Shown piece after piece: positions 7,361 to 15,634 of a DNA stretch of 22,245 nt. Each line of letters opens with the position of its first letter. Within the stretch, counting starts at the first letter, position 1. The notes beneath the pieces are model-generated. The model did no database searches, was not told the origin of the DNA, and saw only the letters and a list, made by a program, of their open reading frames with translations. The stretch is from a virus. A program made the translations under genes and the position numbers. The stretch is from positions 1 through 22,245 of IMG/VR virus record IMGVR_UViG_3300045131_001168; one strand, written 5' to 3'.

Positions 7361-9300
7361 TGGCTAAGAAAAGAACGTCTGCTAAGTCTCCTGTCTCTCC
7401 TGAGAGAGCCGAGGCTTTTCTTGGGGGAGTCAAAAGGCCTGCGGTCACGACGGGGAAGGTTGACCCAGTGCGGACCCGTATGGCCAAGAAGGCTACTGCC
7501 TCTATGCCTGGGATGTCCAAACAGGCTGGCATGATGCTGGACAATATCCAGTCGGCTGCCCCGTATCAATCCGGGTTCCGTCTGGATGCGTACCGGACAA
7601 GCTATGCGAATGGGTTGGATAGTCGGTCGGGGGCGTATGACGTTCCGACTTACTTCTCCACCATGAATCAGCAGAACGGTGGACTCATCTATTGGCCGGT
7701 GACCCTTCAAGAAAAGTATTCCTGGTATCGGTATTGGGTCAGGACTGATGCCTATATTGGCCGGGCCATGGAGCTGATGGCCGACCTGCCGATGTCCAAG
7801 CTGACTCTGAACATGCCGAAGATGCCTGGACAGCCGAAGGAGAAGCGGCAAGAGATTCTGGATTTCTTCCACTGGCAGGTGGAGAAGTTGGACCTGTTCA
7901 ATCTCTGCCTGAATATCCTCTGGGAAATGAACTCTATCGGGAATGTTTACATCTTCCATGAATGGGATGATGAGAAGAAAATGTGGAGTAGGGCAGTTAT
8001 CCTTCCTCCCGAAGAAGTCTACATCTTCCAATACCCGTTCTCGGACAACTGCCGGGTGGAGTACAAGCCGGAGAGGCTTCTTTCTTTGGTGAAGCAGAAT
8101 ATGGTCGATGGTAAGATTGCGACGAACAATCAAGCGGGCCAATGCAACCGTGGGGACCTCAATGAGAAGATTCTGGAGGGCATTCCCAGCGAGCTGGTTG
8201 ACATGATTCAGAACGAGGGCTGTATCGTCATGGATACGGACCCATCCACGGGTTCATTCGTCCATCACGTTGCCCGCCGAAAGTCGCCATACCAGGACTT
8301 GGGGGCGAGTGCCCTGGAGCGGGTTCTGGTTCCGATGCTCCAGAAGGAGCATTTCCGGTATACCCAGCTTAGTCTGGCGAGCCGGAATATGACGCCGAAG
8401 AATCTCATTACGGCGGAAGGGCTCATGCCTGAGGAGTTGGAGGAATTGAGGACTCAGGTGGATATGTCCTACATGGACCCTGAGTACAGCATCATCACGA
8501 ATTATCCGGTTGAGTGGCAGCAGATTGGTGCCGACCAGAGGCTCCTTGACCTTCAGCGGGAATATGAGGTTATCGAGAACCAGGTGTTTGCGGCTCTTGG
8601 GACGAATCGGGAATTGTTGATTGGTGAGGGGATGTACTCCAGCAGCAAAATCACCATCGAGATTCTGAACAGCATGTTCATGCTGACTCGTGAGGTGCTG
8701 AAGAACTACATCGAGAAGAAGCTATTCAAGCCGGTGGCGGAAGCGCATGGATGGTTCACCGAAGACAAGAACGGGGTGAAGAAATACTGGTATCCTGAAA
8801 TCAGCTTCAACCGTCTGACCATCCGTGACAATGGGGAAGTCTTCGATAGCCTGTTCCAGCTCTACCAGAAGGGCGGCTTGCCGGTCGATGTGATTTATGA
8901 GCTGTTCAACCTGAATCCGGAACGGATGGCCGAGCAGTTGAAGAAGGATGCTTTCACGGTTCGGGATGCGACGTTCAACCGGATGCTGGAGGAGACGAAT
9001 TCCGAGATTGGTCGGAAGTTGGTGGAAGGTAGTGACGTTGTCAAGAGAGTCATCAAATACCTCGGTTTGGCGGAGCAGGCGGCTGCCAGCGGTGATGGCG
9101 GTGGGCAAGATGGTGGTTTTGGAGGGTTTGGTGGTTTCGGTGGTGGGGCCGATGCCGGGAGTGGGGAAGATGGCGGTGGCGAGGAATCGGGTGGGTCGAA
9201 TGGGGTTCTGGAACAGTTCGCGGAAGAGGTGGCAGACGAGTTGCCGCCCGACGCTTCCGATGAGGAGATAAGGGAAGAGATTAACAGGAAGGTCGAGTGA
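7360..9300 (+). CDS. Portal protein
   Basis: The portal forms the dodecameric ring at one capsid vertex through which DNA enters and to which the tail joins. The 646-residue product has typical phage portal features: TLQEKYSWYRYWVRTDAYIGRAMEL-type helices (residues about 113-140), FHWQVEKLDLFNLCLNILWEMNSIGNVYIFHEW-type wing segments (about 168-205), a PPEEVYIFQYPF strand and, after residue 400, ALGTNRELLIGEGMYSS with the following long stem helix. The C-terminus carries a flexible Gly-rich run (about 580-612) and an acidic helix ending EEINRKVE. GGGAGGATGG lies just before the start. Length, gene order after terminase and before protease, scaffold and capsid, and the motifs agree. Confidence 0.88.
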   Translation: MAKKRTSAKSPVSPERAEAFLGGVKRPAVTTGKVDPVRTRMAKKATASMPGMSKQAGMMLDNIQSAAPYQSGFRLDAYRTSYANGLDSRSGAYDVPTYFSTMNQQNGGLIYWPVTLQEKYSWYRYWVRTDAYIGRAMELMADLPMSKLTLNMPKMPGQPKEKRQEILDFFHWQVEKLDLFNLCLNILWEMNSIGNVYIFHEWDDEKKMWSRAVILPPEEVYIFQYPFSDNCRVEYKPERLLSLVKQNMVDGKIATNNQAGQCNRGDLNEKILEGIPSELVDMIQNEGCIVMDTDPSTGSFVHHVARRKSPYQDLGASALERVLVPMLQKEHFRYTQLSLASRNMTPKNLITAEGLMPEELEELRTQVDMSYMDPEYSIITNYPVEWQQIGADQRLLDLQREYEVIENQVFAALGTNRELLIGEGMYSSSKITIEILNSMFMLTREVLKNYIEKKLFKPVAEAHGWFTEDKNGVKKYWYPEISFNRLTIRDNGEVFDSLFQLYQKGGLPVDVIYELFNLNPERMAEQLKKDAFTVRDATFNRMLEETNSEIGRKLVEGSDVVKRVIKYLGLAEQAAASGDGGGQDGGFGGFGGFGGGADAGSGEDGGGEESGGSNGVLEQFAEEVADELPPDASDEEIREEINRKVE

Positions 9301-9301
9301 T

Positions 9302-11890
9302 ATGGACCTCGCGAGAATTGCTCAGAAGTTGACCGATGAAGAGATTGACCTCCTTGCCGCGAAGGTGAAGGACAAGCTGAAATCGAAGGGTCAATCCGGG
9401 GATGAGACCGTTACTAGCGATGACGGCATGTCCGCTGAAGACTCGGTGACCGGTGAGCAGTCGGATTCTGGGGAGAAGTCTGGTCTGGAAGATGGTGGAG
9501 CCGATGAAGATGGGGGGATGCCCGAGGCTCCGCCGGAGGGAATGGTTATCCTGATGGATGAGGGTATCAAGGCCTCCTTGCGCGTTGCCTTGGAGTTCGA
9601 CACTCGGGAGGAGTTCGACGAGTATAAGAAGACGCATGAATTGTCGCCGAGTACCAAGGTGAAGATTCGGAACGAGGGCGGCGGTTCTGAGAAGAAGGAT
9701 GCTCCTGGTAAGAATCCCGGCAAGGGAGAGAAGGAAGAGGGGGAGCAGAAGACGGGACCACAGGAAGAGAAGCAACCGGAGCAGAAGAAGCAACCGGAGC
9801 AGAATCAGAAGTCGGAAGAGCCGGCCCCTCATGAGAAGAGCTGGCCGAAGTCCCAGTCCGGGGATATGGCACGGCAGGTTGCCATCAAGGACGAGTTGAT
9901 TGGTCAGCTCGGCAAGGATGCTAAGGGCTGGTCTGCCCATAAGCTACATCCCAATCAGATGACTCCCGGAGTATTGGTGCGGTTTCCGGATGGAACGTCG
10001 AAGAAGTATGGAGAGCTTTCCGGGAACGAGAAAGCCCGCGTTGATAAGGCTCTGGATGGAGGACTCGCGGCCCACAAGGGGATGAATGACTACCAGTCGA
10101 CCAATCTGGCTTCCCTTCAGACGAACATAAAGAACAACCTTGCCCTCTACGACAAGAAGGACGTGGTTGAGTCGAAGAATGAGAAGCAGGAGCCGCTGAC
10201 CCGGGAGAACGCATCGGAGATGGCGTCCTCTGTCCGGGACAATGCCAGGAGTGTAGTCCACAAGTATGCGCAATCCATGTCTGGTCTTTCCAGGCCGATG
10301 CTGGAAGCCCATGTGGACAGGATGGCTCAGGCGATAGCCGATGGGGCTACCGATGGGTCGCTGGCCGGGGTCAAGCAGTCTGACTTGGATGAGTTGGTTC
10401 GGGATGACGTGAAGCGGCTTATTCATCAGGAGATTGAGACTCGTCGTCGGTCGTTGGGGGACCACGGGATTCGGCACTCGACTTCGAATGCCGATAGTTC
10501 GATGAAGATGATGGACCAGCTCAAGGCGGCTGGAATCCCGATTACAGGTAAAGACAAGTTGATGGCGCTCACCGTGCAGGCCAACCATGACACTGGCTAT
10601 ACCCTTGGGGCTCCGGCTCTGGATGCTCGGGCTAAGGGTCATCAGGAGCTTTCGTCGAATATCGCGAGTGAGGAGAAGGAGAAGTATTCCAAGGTCTTTG
10701 GTTCCGAGGGTGCGGAGAAGATTCAGGAACTCATAAAGACCCACGATAAGAACATTATCGACTGGGACAAGGACCCGGTTGGCTCCTCTGTCCGCATGGC
10801 TGACATTTCCGCTTTGTTCGGCAAGGACAAGGTTCAAGACCTTTTCATTCGGTCCCCGAGGTCGATGGAGGTGGTTTGCAGGATGAAGCTGGCTCTTGAT
10901 GCGGACCCGGAGAACACGGAGTTGCATGGGGCCTTGAGAAAGCAGCTTCACGGTGTTGTGGATGAGGAGAACTTCGATTCCATCGACAAGGATATGCTGC
11001 ATCGTCAGGTGGATGAGATGACCGCGAATAAGGACTCGCTGGCGTTCACCACCAAGGATGTTCTGGCCAGATACAGTGGTCGGTTGGACGGGTTCAAGTT
11101 CGATAAAGAGAAGAAGGTCATGGACGTGAACATGTCCTATTCTCCTGAGGGTCAGATGGTCGACCAGCTTTTTGGTTCCGAGCTGGCTGCCAAGAAGTTC
11201 AGCAGTTTCGCGGATGACCTTGGAGTCAAGGTCGAGGATGGCAAGATGCCGAACCGGATGACCTTTGGCAAAGAGAAGCCGGTGGTGGCCGTTAACATTG
11301 CCAGATTTGATGAGGGTATGGAGAAGACGGCCACGACGGATGCCATGAAGTCTTTCGCCACCAATACGGCGCGGGAAGGATTCCAGGAGGCCAAGAAGGC
11401 TTTGATTGCCCCTCCGCCTCCGACCAAGACCACGATGAATAAGGCGAGAAAGAAGGTCAAGGCCCAGAAGGGTAAGTTCGACGATGAGGAGTGGGACAAG
11501 GTCGAGAAACTTTTCGAGCAGTTTGCCGATGACCCGGAGAAGCTGGCTCAGGCTCTCGGACGGTTTCCTCTGCTGAAGTCGGAGAAGGAATATCTCCTTT
11601 CGAAGGTTCCTGGTGGGAGTGCGATGGTGGCTCGGGTTGTCCGGGCATTCTTTGTCGAAGACTTGACGGCCAGGGTTGCCGGATGGTTTGTTGCGACCAG
11701 GGGGACTCAGACGAAGCGGAAAGACAAAGATTTGATGTCCGATACGGGTGGTTCCTCCAAGCGCAGGGAGAGGGAGCCAGACCAGAAGCCGCCGAGGGAT
11801 GACGTGAAGAAGCGTTTCCGGACCAAGGATAAACCGGCGGAGACTCGTGACGAAGATGTCGACAAGGACAAAGACAAGGTCAAGGAGTAA
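9302..11890 (+). CDS. Large head-module protein with an embedded HD domain
   Basis: This 862-residue protein follows the portal by one base, with AGGAAGG before ATG 9302. Residues 1-25 (MDLARIAQKLTDEEIDLL) carry the short IA-x-x-L helix seen in several neighbours. Residues about 30-185 are acidic, low-complexity and probably disordered (repeats of EQKKQPEQ). Residues about 380-510 match an HD metal-dependent phosphohydrolase: DHGIRH (H388/H392), NHDTGYT (H429-D430), GHQEL (H447), THDKN and RMADISALFG (D501). Spacing resembles known HD domains. About 770-815 is another helical domain, and the last 60 residues are Lys/Asp/Arg-rich. HD proteins act on nucleotides, but here the domain is placed among virion genes, so it may be a packaged or structural enzyme. 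Substrate unknown. Confidence 0.72.
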   Translation: MDLARIAQKLTDEEIDLLAAKVKDKLKSKGQSGDETVTSDDGMSAEDSVTGEQSDSGEKSGLEDGGADEDGGMPEAPPEGMVILMDEGIKASLRVALEFDTREEFDEYKKTHELSPSTKVKIRNEGGGSEKKDAPGKNPGKGEKEEGEQKTGPQEEKQPEQKKQPEQNQKSEEPAPHEKSWPKSQSGDMARQVAIKDELIGQLGKDAKGWSAHKLHPNQMTPGVLVRFPDGTSKKYGELSGNEKARVDKALDGGLAAHKGMNDYQSTNLASLQTNIKNNLALYDKKDVVESKNEKQEPLTRENASEMASSVRDNARSVVHKYAQSMSGLSRPMLEAHVDRMAQAIADGATDGSLAGVKQSDLDELVRDDVKRLIHQEIETRRRSLGDHGIRHSTSNADSSMKMMDQLKAAGIPITGKDKLMALTVQANHDTGYTLGAPALDARAKGHQELSSNIASEEKEKYSKVFGSEGAEKIQELIKTHDKNIIDWDKDPVGSSVRMADISALFGKDKVQDLFIRSPRSMEVVCRMKLALDADPENTELHGALRKQLHGVVDEENFDSIDKDMLHRQVDEMTANKDSLAFTTKDVLARYSGRLDGFKFDKEKKVMDVNMSYSPEGQMVDQLFGSELAAKKFSSFADDLGVKVEDGKMPNRMTFGKEKPVVAVNIARFDEGMEKTATTDAMKSFATNTAREGFQEAKKALIAPPPPTKTTMNKARKKVKAQKGKFDDEEWDKVEKLFEQFADDPEKLAQALGRFPLLKSEKEYLLSKVPGGSAMVARVVRAFFVEDLTARVAGWFVATRGTQTKRKDKDLMSDTGGSSKRREREPDQKPPRDDVKKRFRTKDKPAETRDEDVDKDKDKVKE

Positions 11891-11895
11891 CCGAC

Positions 11896-12159
11896 ATGGA
11901 CCGGAGGATTCAGGCGATGGCGGAACGGGTTGCCAAGTCGGTTGAGGGTGGGGACAGAGACGAGGCGATGGAGAAGGTTGATGAGGCCGTGGATGCCATC
12001 ATCGCAGCCTTGATGTCCCTGGAGGAGAATCTCCCACAGGTCAAGACGGACTCGGTCCCGGAGAAGGCTGCGGTTGATACCGTGATTAGTCTTCTGAATG
12101 AGGCTGTCAAGCCTTACATGGCGGACGTCGCCAAGGCTTTGGACGTCTTTGAGCGGTGA
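11896..12159 (+). CDS. Small helical protein
   Basis: The product is 87 residues, starting 5 bases after the previous stop with AAGGAG at 11882-11887. It is almost wholly helical and acidic. The N-terminus MDRRIQAMAERVAKSVEGG closely matches the C-terminal MAMAERVANSI of the protease-like protein at 16093-17103 and is one member of the recurring terminal helix. Residues 28-85 are a hydrophobic-patterned helical pair (VDAIIAALMSLEENL, AVDTVISLLNEAV). No enzyme motif. It could be a small internal head or scaffold-associated protein; the function is unknown. Confidence 0.75.
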   Translation: MDRRIQAMAERVAKSVEGGDRDEAMEKVDEAVDAIIAALMSLEENLPQVKTDSVPEKAAVDTVISLLNEAVKPYMADVAKALDVFER

Positions 12160-12193
12160 GTCTTTGATTGTTGCTCTTTCGAGGAGGTGTCGG

Positions 12194-12958
12194 GTGAATC
12201 GGATAAAGGTGGCGAGTGAGATGATTCTGGCGGCAAAGGATATTGCTGCCGCCGTTGAGTTCAAGCATCAATCTTTGATTGGGGTGATGTGGGGGAAGAA
12301 GATTAGAGAGGCACAGGACCGCCAGGGAATCCGTTTTGATTTGGAGAATGATGGCAGTACGGATGACGTGAAAGAAGTAAAGGTCGGTTCTTATAAGGAC
12401 TATGACCACAAGGATAAGCAATATCGTTTTCTCATTCAGGAATGTCAGGCGGGAGGGGATTGGGAGAATCCGGTTTTGTATTATCGGGTACAGGTCCATC
12501 CTAAGGGCTCGACTCCTTATGTTGATGTTTTCGGGTCTGATGATAATTGCATGGTTTATATCCCGATTGGGGGGAATCTGAATTTGGTGGAGACGAAAGC
12601 CTCGAAGGGCGGGAAGTTGTTGGGTCCCACTGGCGGGTCGGAGACGGATGGAGAAAAGATTGATAAGAAAGCATGTAAAGAGGACTTGATTGCTTTCTTG
12701 GAGAAGGTCGTGGCTATCAAGCCGGACAAGGATGCTGAGTATGGTGCCCCGGTGAAATTGGAGTTCAAGAATGGGAAGATTGCAGGGGAGCTTCGGACGT
12801 TTCTGGAGATTCGTCAGGAGGCGCATGCCAGTGGAGAGCATCACCACTTGAAGTTGGTATGTGCGGTTTGTGATGACGTGCAAACTTGTCGGTGTAGTGC
12901 GCCGAAGGTTGAGGTTATTGGAATCTGTGATGATTGTGCCCAGAAGAGGGAGAGCTAA
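12194..12958 (+). CDS. Hypothetical protein with C-terminal zinc-binding cysteine cluster
   Basis: GTG 12194 is chosen because a strong AGGAGG (12182-12187) stands 6 bases upstream; the frame is open further upstream but without a site. The 254-residue product begins MNRIKVASEMILAAKDIAA, an example of the recurring terminal helix. The middle (residues about 70-140) is beta-rich (YRFLIQEC, PVLYYRVQVHP, NCMVYIPIGGNLNLVET). The end has CAVCDDVQTCRCSA...GICDDC, three cysteine pairs that suggest one or two zinc sites. The coding sequence is noticeably richer in A+T than its neighbours, which may mark recent gain. Family not recognised. Confidence 0.75.
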   Translation: MNRIKVASEMILAAKDIAAAVEFKHQSLIGVMWGKKIREAQDRQGIRFDLENDGSTDDVKEVKVGSYKDYDHKDKQYRFLIQECQAGGDWENPVLYYRVQVHPKGSTPYVDVFGSDDNCMVYIPIGGNLNLVETKASKGGKLLGPTGGSETDGEKIDKKACKEDLIAFLEKVVAIKPDKDAEYGAPVKLEFKNGKIAGELRTFLEIRQEAHASGEHHHLKLVCAVCDDVQTCRCSAPKVEVIGICDDCAQKRES

Positions 12959-12960
12959 AG

Positions 12961-13356
12961 ATGGCTGTCAACGAGAGAATTCAGAGAACTATCAATGACC
13001 TTCCCAGTGGGCAGTTGGCTCCCTCCCAGGCTGCCAGGACGGAATGGTATCCGGGGAAAGCCCGGTCCAGGGCTGGAGATATGAATTGGGAGAAGCATTA
13101 CAGGTGTCCTGTTGGATTGCCGCAACTTGAGGAGATGGGTCCTCTGGAAGTGGAGCATATTCGGGTGGAGAAATTGGGAAGGTCCTCTGTGTCGGACCAA
13201 ACGATTCCGGCTCCGACGGTGACGGGGACCAAGACCACGACCATCACGGCCCCGATGGTGTGGGGAGTTACCACTCCTGTTCATGTGGTGACCGAGACTG
13301 AAACGGCGGAAGAGCCTGCCATTCTGGAGAGGAATGCCGGGAGCGACGGGGTATGA
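12961..13356 (+). CDS. Hypothetical small protein
   Basis: The 131-residue product is read from ATG 12961, just after the previous stop and behind GAGGGAG. The first 60 residues are mixed (ERIQRTINDLPSGQL, EWYPGKARSRAGDMNWEKHYRC). The second half is Thr/Val/Pro-rich (TVTGTKTTTITAPMVWGV), typical of extended beta or linker segments in virion proteins. It overlaps the next gene by ATGA. No known domain was recognised. Confidence 0.7.
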   Translation: MAVNERIQRTINDLPSGQLAPSQAARTEWYPGKARSRAGDMNWEKHYRCPVGLPQLEEMGPLEVEHIRVEKLGRSSVSDQTIPAPTVTGTKTTTITAPMVWGVTTPVHVVTETETAEEPAILERNAGSDGV

Positions 13357-13709
13357 CGAGGCCAGTTACCGACCCTGAAATTTCAGACCCAAATCCTCAC
13401 AACCTGACTTTCCCGTATCCGTTGATTGGGAATGTGAAACGGAGGAAGGGGCAAGGTTGTACGGTTTGTGTTCATTATGGGTATTGTCCGGCGGTTTACT
13501 GGTTCAAGCGGTATGGCCAGGATAAGCTCGATGATTGGAATGGGATTCAGTGTGGGACTTGGAGTACGAATCCGGCGGACAAGGCGACCGTAGTTGCCCA
13601 GCCTGACCTGGATGAGAACCAATATATGTATGAGCAGGGCATCGGGTCGGAGGCCAACCGCAATGGTATCACGGACCCGGTGACTGGAAGCCCGAGGGAC
13701 CAGAACTAA
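13353..13709 (+). CDS. Small cysteine-containing protein
   Basis: The product is 118 residues and overlaps both neighbours (ATGA before, TAATG after), so it is translationally coupled. It holds GCTVCVHYGYCPAVYW followed by GIQCGTW: a C-x2-C-x5-C...C arrangement that could bind one zinc or an iron-sulfur cluster. Flanks are rich in Asp, Asn and Pro and lack hydrophobic helices. Not recognised; it is the second of three cysteine-cluster proteins in this stretch. Confidence 0.72.
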   Translation: MTRPVTDPEISDPNPHNLTFPYPLIGNVKRRKGQGCTVCVHYGYCPAVYWFKRYGQDKLDDWNGIQCGTWSTNPADKATVVAQPDLDENQYMYEQGIGSEANRNGITDPVTGSPRDQN

Positions 13710-14119
13710 TGGCTGCTGGACGCTCATTTCGGGAAGTGATTGACAAGGGGATTGACCGGGCTCTCTTCATCCAGCAACAGGAGGAGAAGGCTCCGAAGCG
13801 TTTACCTCGAAGGACGGGGGAGAAGCAGAAGACCGGGACCTTGTTCGCGAAGAGGAATAAGCGTTTGACGATTCGGGAGGCTGCCAAGCGTCTGGTTCAG
13901 GTTGTGATGACCTACAAGAAGACGACGACTGGTGAGGTGAAGAAGTATATCGTGGCTCCCTACAGCTACAGGTACCGGAAGTTGAAGGTGGGGTTGAGGA
14001 AGATGCTGTTCGCTTTCGATACGGCTGATGGGCATATCAAGGGGTTCAGTCTGAAGGATATTCGGAACGTGGCTCTGACGGACAGGAAGTTTAAGCCGAA
14101 GTGGGAAGTTGAAATCTGA
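13709..14119 (+). CDS. WYL-like domain protein
   Basis: The 136-residue product starts at a TAATG overlap. The basic N-terminal half (residues 1-65) has RLPRRTGEKQKTGTLFAKRNKR. Residues about 65-136 (VVMTYKKTTTGEVKKYIVAPYSYRYR, LRKMLFAFDTADGHIKGFSL, KDIRNVALTDRKFKPKWEVEI) follow the order of an SH3-like WYL domain: a Y strand, a V-x-P-Y strand, a readable-from-side A-F-D strand, a G-F-S-L-x-D-I strand, then F-x-P-x-W. WYL domains bind nucleic acid or ligands in bacterial regulators. Here there is no typical winged helix in front, so a virion or nucleic-acid-binding adaptor role is possible. The fold call is moderate. Confidence 0.65.
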   Translation: MAAGRSFREVIDKGIDRALFIQQQEEKAPKRLPRRTGEKQKTGTLFAKRNKRLTIREAAKRLVQVVMTYKKTTTGEVKKYIVAPYSYRYRKLKVGLRKMLFAFDTADGHIKGFSLKDIRNVALTDRKFKPKWEVEI

Positions 14120-14159
14120 TGGTGATGGCCAACCACTTTCACCTTGTCGTCTAGTCTTG

Positions 14160-14176
14160 AGAATTTCTTTATAATT
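14160..14176 (+). promoter_or_regulatory. Promoter-like box, identical to that at 784-800
   Basis: AGAATTTCTTTATAATT repeats exactly the box 13.4 kb upstream, with TATAAT at 14170-14175, 34 bases before the next start codon. The surrounding 84-base gap is the longest between 6165 and 17844. A -35 hexamer at normal spacing is not evident. An exact 17-base match in two intergenic gaps, both at the head of a gene group, is unlikely by chance. Confidence 0.6.
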
Positions 14177-14203
14177 TTAATACGAGTAACAGGAGGTTCC
14201 GCA

Positions 14204-14992
14204 ATGCGAGAACGACGAGGCAGCACTTTTTGGCCCAGTGAGCTTGGGCTGATGATTGAGCAGTTCAGTCTTGGTGACATCGTTTATCCGGTCACCGTGG
14301 GGACGAACTTCACGGGTGTCGTGATTGAGGTCAATCCGGCTATCAATAAGGTCATGGTTGCTTGGGGCGGTGGTTCCGAGAAGCAGCATGACCCCGATGA
14401 GATTCAGCTCCATCCTTTCGTCTCCGAGGAGATTAAGGAGAAGATGGCCTGCGTCAAGACCGCCAGATTGAAGGCTGCGGACTGTGGGTGCGCTCCGGAG
14501 GGGAGTCCCTGGTATGACGAGGAGGACGGGATTGCCGTTTCTGGGTCGAGGGTTGCCCGGAGGATGCGCGGTTCGGATGAGTTGGTGATTCCTCCCGACT
14601 TCCAGGGTGACCCGGAGACGCATGGGATTGATGAGCCTCGTGGTGGTGGGTTCAGCATCATGAAGGACTTGGCTCAAGACCTCCACAAGGAAAGCATCAA
14701 TGCGGCTGAGGAGCCGCTTCGGTCTCGTCGGGCCATGTATTGGTGCGCTCCTGGTCGGACTTACCGTCTGACTCGGGGAGAGCAGAATGGTGGGGATGCG
14801 ACCTGTCCGAAGTGCGGTGGGACGATGTCGGTTGAGCCGTATCAGCGGAAAGAGAAGATGTTCCGTTGCCCGGGGTGCGGGTTCAAGGTTTCGACTGGGA
14901 AAGTCGTGAAGCAGAAGATTGAGATTGAAGTCGATACGGATGGTTCCGTTGAGGTTGATGTTACCACGGCTGGGCGGCGGGCTTCAAGGTAA
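14204..14992 (+). CDS. Zinc-ribbon protein with N-terminal SH3/KOW-like segment
   Basis: ATG 14204 has AGGAGG eight bases before it; the upstream extension of the frame crosses the promoter box and is rejected. The product is 262 residues. Residues about 20-70 (FSLGDIVYPVTVGTNFTGVVIEV, NKVMVAWGGGSE) look like a small beta-barrel of the KOW/SH3 type. Residues about 181-232 hold YWCAPGRTY...ATCPKCGGTM...MFRCPGCGFK, two CPxC knuckles of a zinc ribbon. The last 30 residues are a beta-rich tail. Both modules often contact nucleic acid or protein partners, but the family is not recognised. Confidence 0.75.
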   Translation: MRERRGSTFWPSELGLMIEQFSLGDIVYPVTVGTNFTGVVIEVNPAINKVMVAWGGGSEKQHDPDEIQLHPFVSEEIKEKMACVKTARLKAADCGCAPEGSPWYDEEDGIAVSGSRVARRMRGSDELVIPPDFQGDPETHGIDEPRGGGFSIMKDLAQDLHKESINAAEEPLRSRRAMYWCAPGRTYRLTRGEQNGGDATCPKCGGTMSVEPYQRKEKMFRCPGCGFKVSTGKVVKQKIEIEVDTDGSVEVDVTTAGRRASR

Positions 14993-15005
14993 TCGGGGGT
15001 TGACA

Positions 15006-15049
15006 ATGGACAAGATTGCTAAGAACTCATCAGTGTTGCGAAGGAGCTG
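15006..15049 (+). other. Apparent frameshifted N-terminus of the following gene
   Basis: ATG 15006 (CGGGGG upstream) opens MDKIAK and then reads into a stop at 15048-15050. If one base is added after AAG at 15021-15023, the frame joins the gene at 15050 and the start becomes MDKIAKELISVAKELMGG. That restored sequence matches the terminal helix of other proteins here, such as MDESHIARELMAIAGKL. A one-base deletion, real or an assembly error, is the simplest explanation. No slippery heptamer is present. Confidence 0.55.
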
Positions 15050-15373
15050 ATGGGTGGCGTCGGCGTGGCTCGCATTGCCCGTGAAGCCTCTTTTATCTGG
15101 AAGTCGGATAATGCGAAAGAGGGCACCTTTGCAGTCAAGATTGAATTTAACGAGGACGATGAGGCAGACCACATTGTTGCTGCAATGTCGAAGGCACTCA
15201 AGATGATGACCCAGCGGATAATGAAGGCAGGTTTGACGTCGGAACATCCCCAAGTGAGGGTTCTCGGCGGTGACATCTACATCGTCAGGCCAGAGGTTAT
15301 TAACCTCTCTGGGAAGAATGGCTCGCAGGAGGTTATCTCAGAGGAGCAGATTAAAATTCTGCGTTACGGGTAA
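15050..15373 (+). CDS. Hypothetical protein, probably missing its first residues by frameshift
   Basis: As it stands the gene can start at ATG 15050 (107 residues), with AAGGAG only 3 bases before it, which is unusually close. The stop upstream in this frame is at 15020-15022. The intact ancestor probably began at 15006 and had about 122 residues. The body is alternating beta and helix (TFAVKIEFNEDDEADHIVAAMSKALKM, VRVLGGDIYIVRPEVI). No known family. The region just after (15374-15393) carries only a ribosome site. Confidence 0.65.
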   Translation: MGGVGVARIAREASFIWKSDNAKEGTFAVKIEFNEDDEADHIVAAMSKALKMMTQRIMKAGLTSEHPQVRVLGGDIYIVRPEVINLSGKNGSQEVISEEQIKILRYG

Positions 15374-15393
15374 GTAAAAAAGGAGAATGTGTT

Positions 15394-15612
15394 ATGGGTT
15401 TCGAATCGCTTCGTGAGAATGAGAGCATCCCGTTCTTCAAAGAAAACAAGATTGCCACTCCGGCCCGCGTGACGAGCATGCAGCCGACCGGTGGTACTCC
15501 GCAGCCGAAGCTCAAGAAGTCCCTTTTCACGGACACTGGCGTCGGCAAGCAGACTGACCAGCGGGACCCGGACATCAGCGCCTACGGCGAGAACAGCTAC
15601 AACCTGAGCTGA
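15394..15612 (+). CDS. Small hypothetical protein
   Basis: The 72-residue product starts at ATG 15394 behind AAAAAAGGAG. It is Pro/Thr/Lys-rich with little hydrophobic content (ENKIATPARVTSMQPTGG, SLFTDTGVGKQTDQRDPD) and is probably extended or disordered. The codons are C-ending like those of the abundant capsid genes, so it may be a well-expressed minor virion protein. Family unknown. Confidence 0.7.
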   Translation: MGFESLRENESIPFFKENKIATPARVTSMQPTGGTPQPKLKKSLFTDTGVGKQTDQRDPDISAYGENSYNLS

Positions 15613-15634
15613 AGATTCGGCCTGGAGTTTCTTG

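Noticed and set aside
9944-11002. 352-residue minus-strand open frame
   Set aside because: Antisense shadow of the HD-domain protein gene, with shadow-type composition.
12098-12193. Longer N-terminus for the zinc-cluster protein
   Set aside because: The extension overlaps the preceding gene and has no ribosome site, while GTG 12194 has an ideal AGGAGG.
14119-14146. GGTGA/TCACC hairpin after the WYL-like gene
   Set aside because: Five base pairs with a long loop and no following T tract, so not a credible terminator.
14144-14203. Upstream start for the zinc-ribbon protein
   Set aside because: The extension crosses the promoter-like box and lacks a ribosome site; ATG 14204 has AGGAGG.
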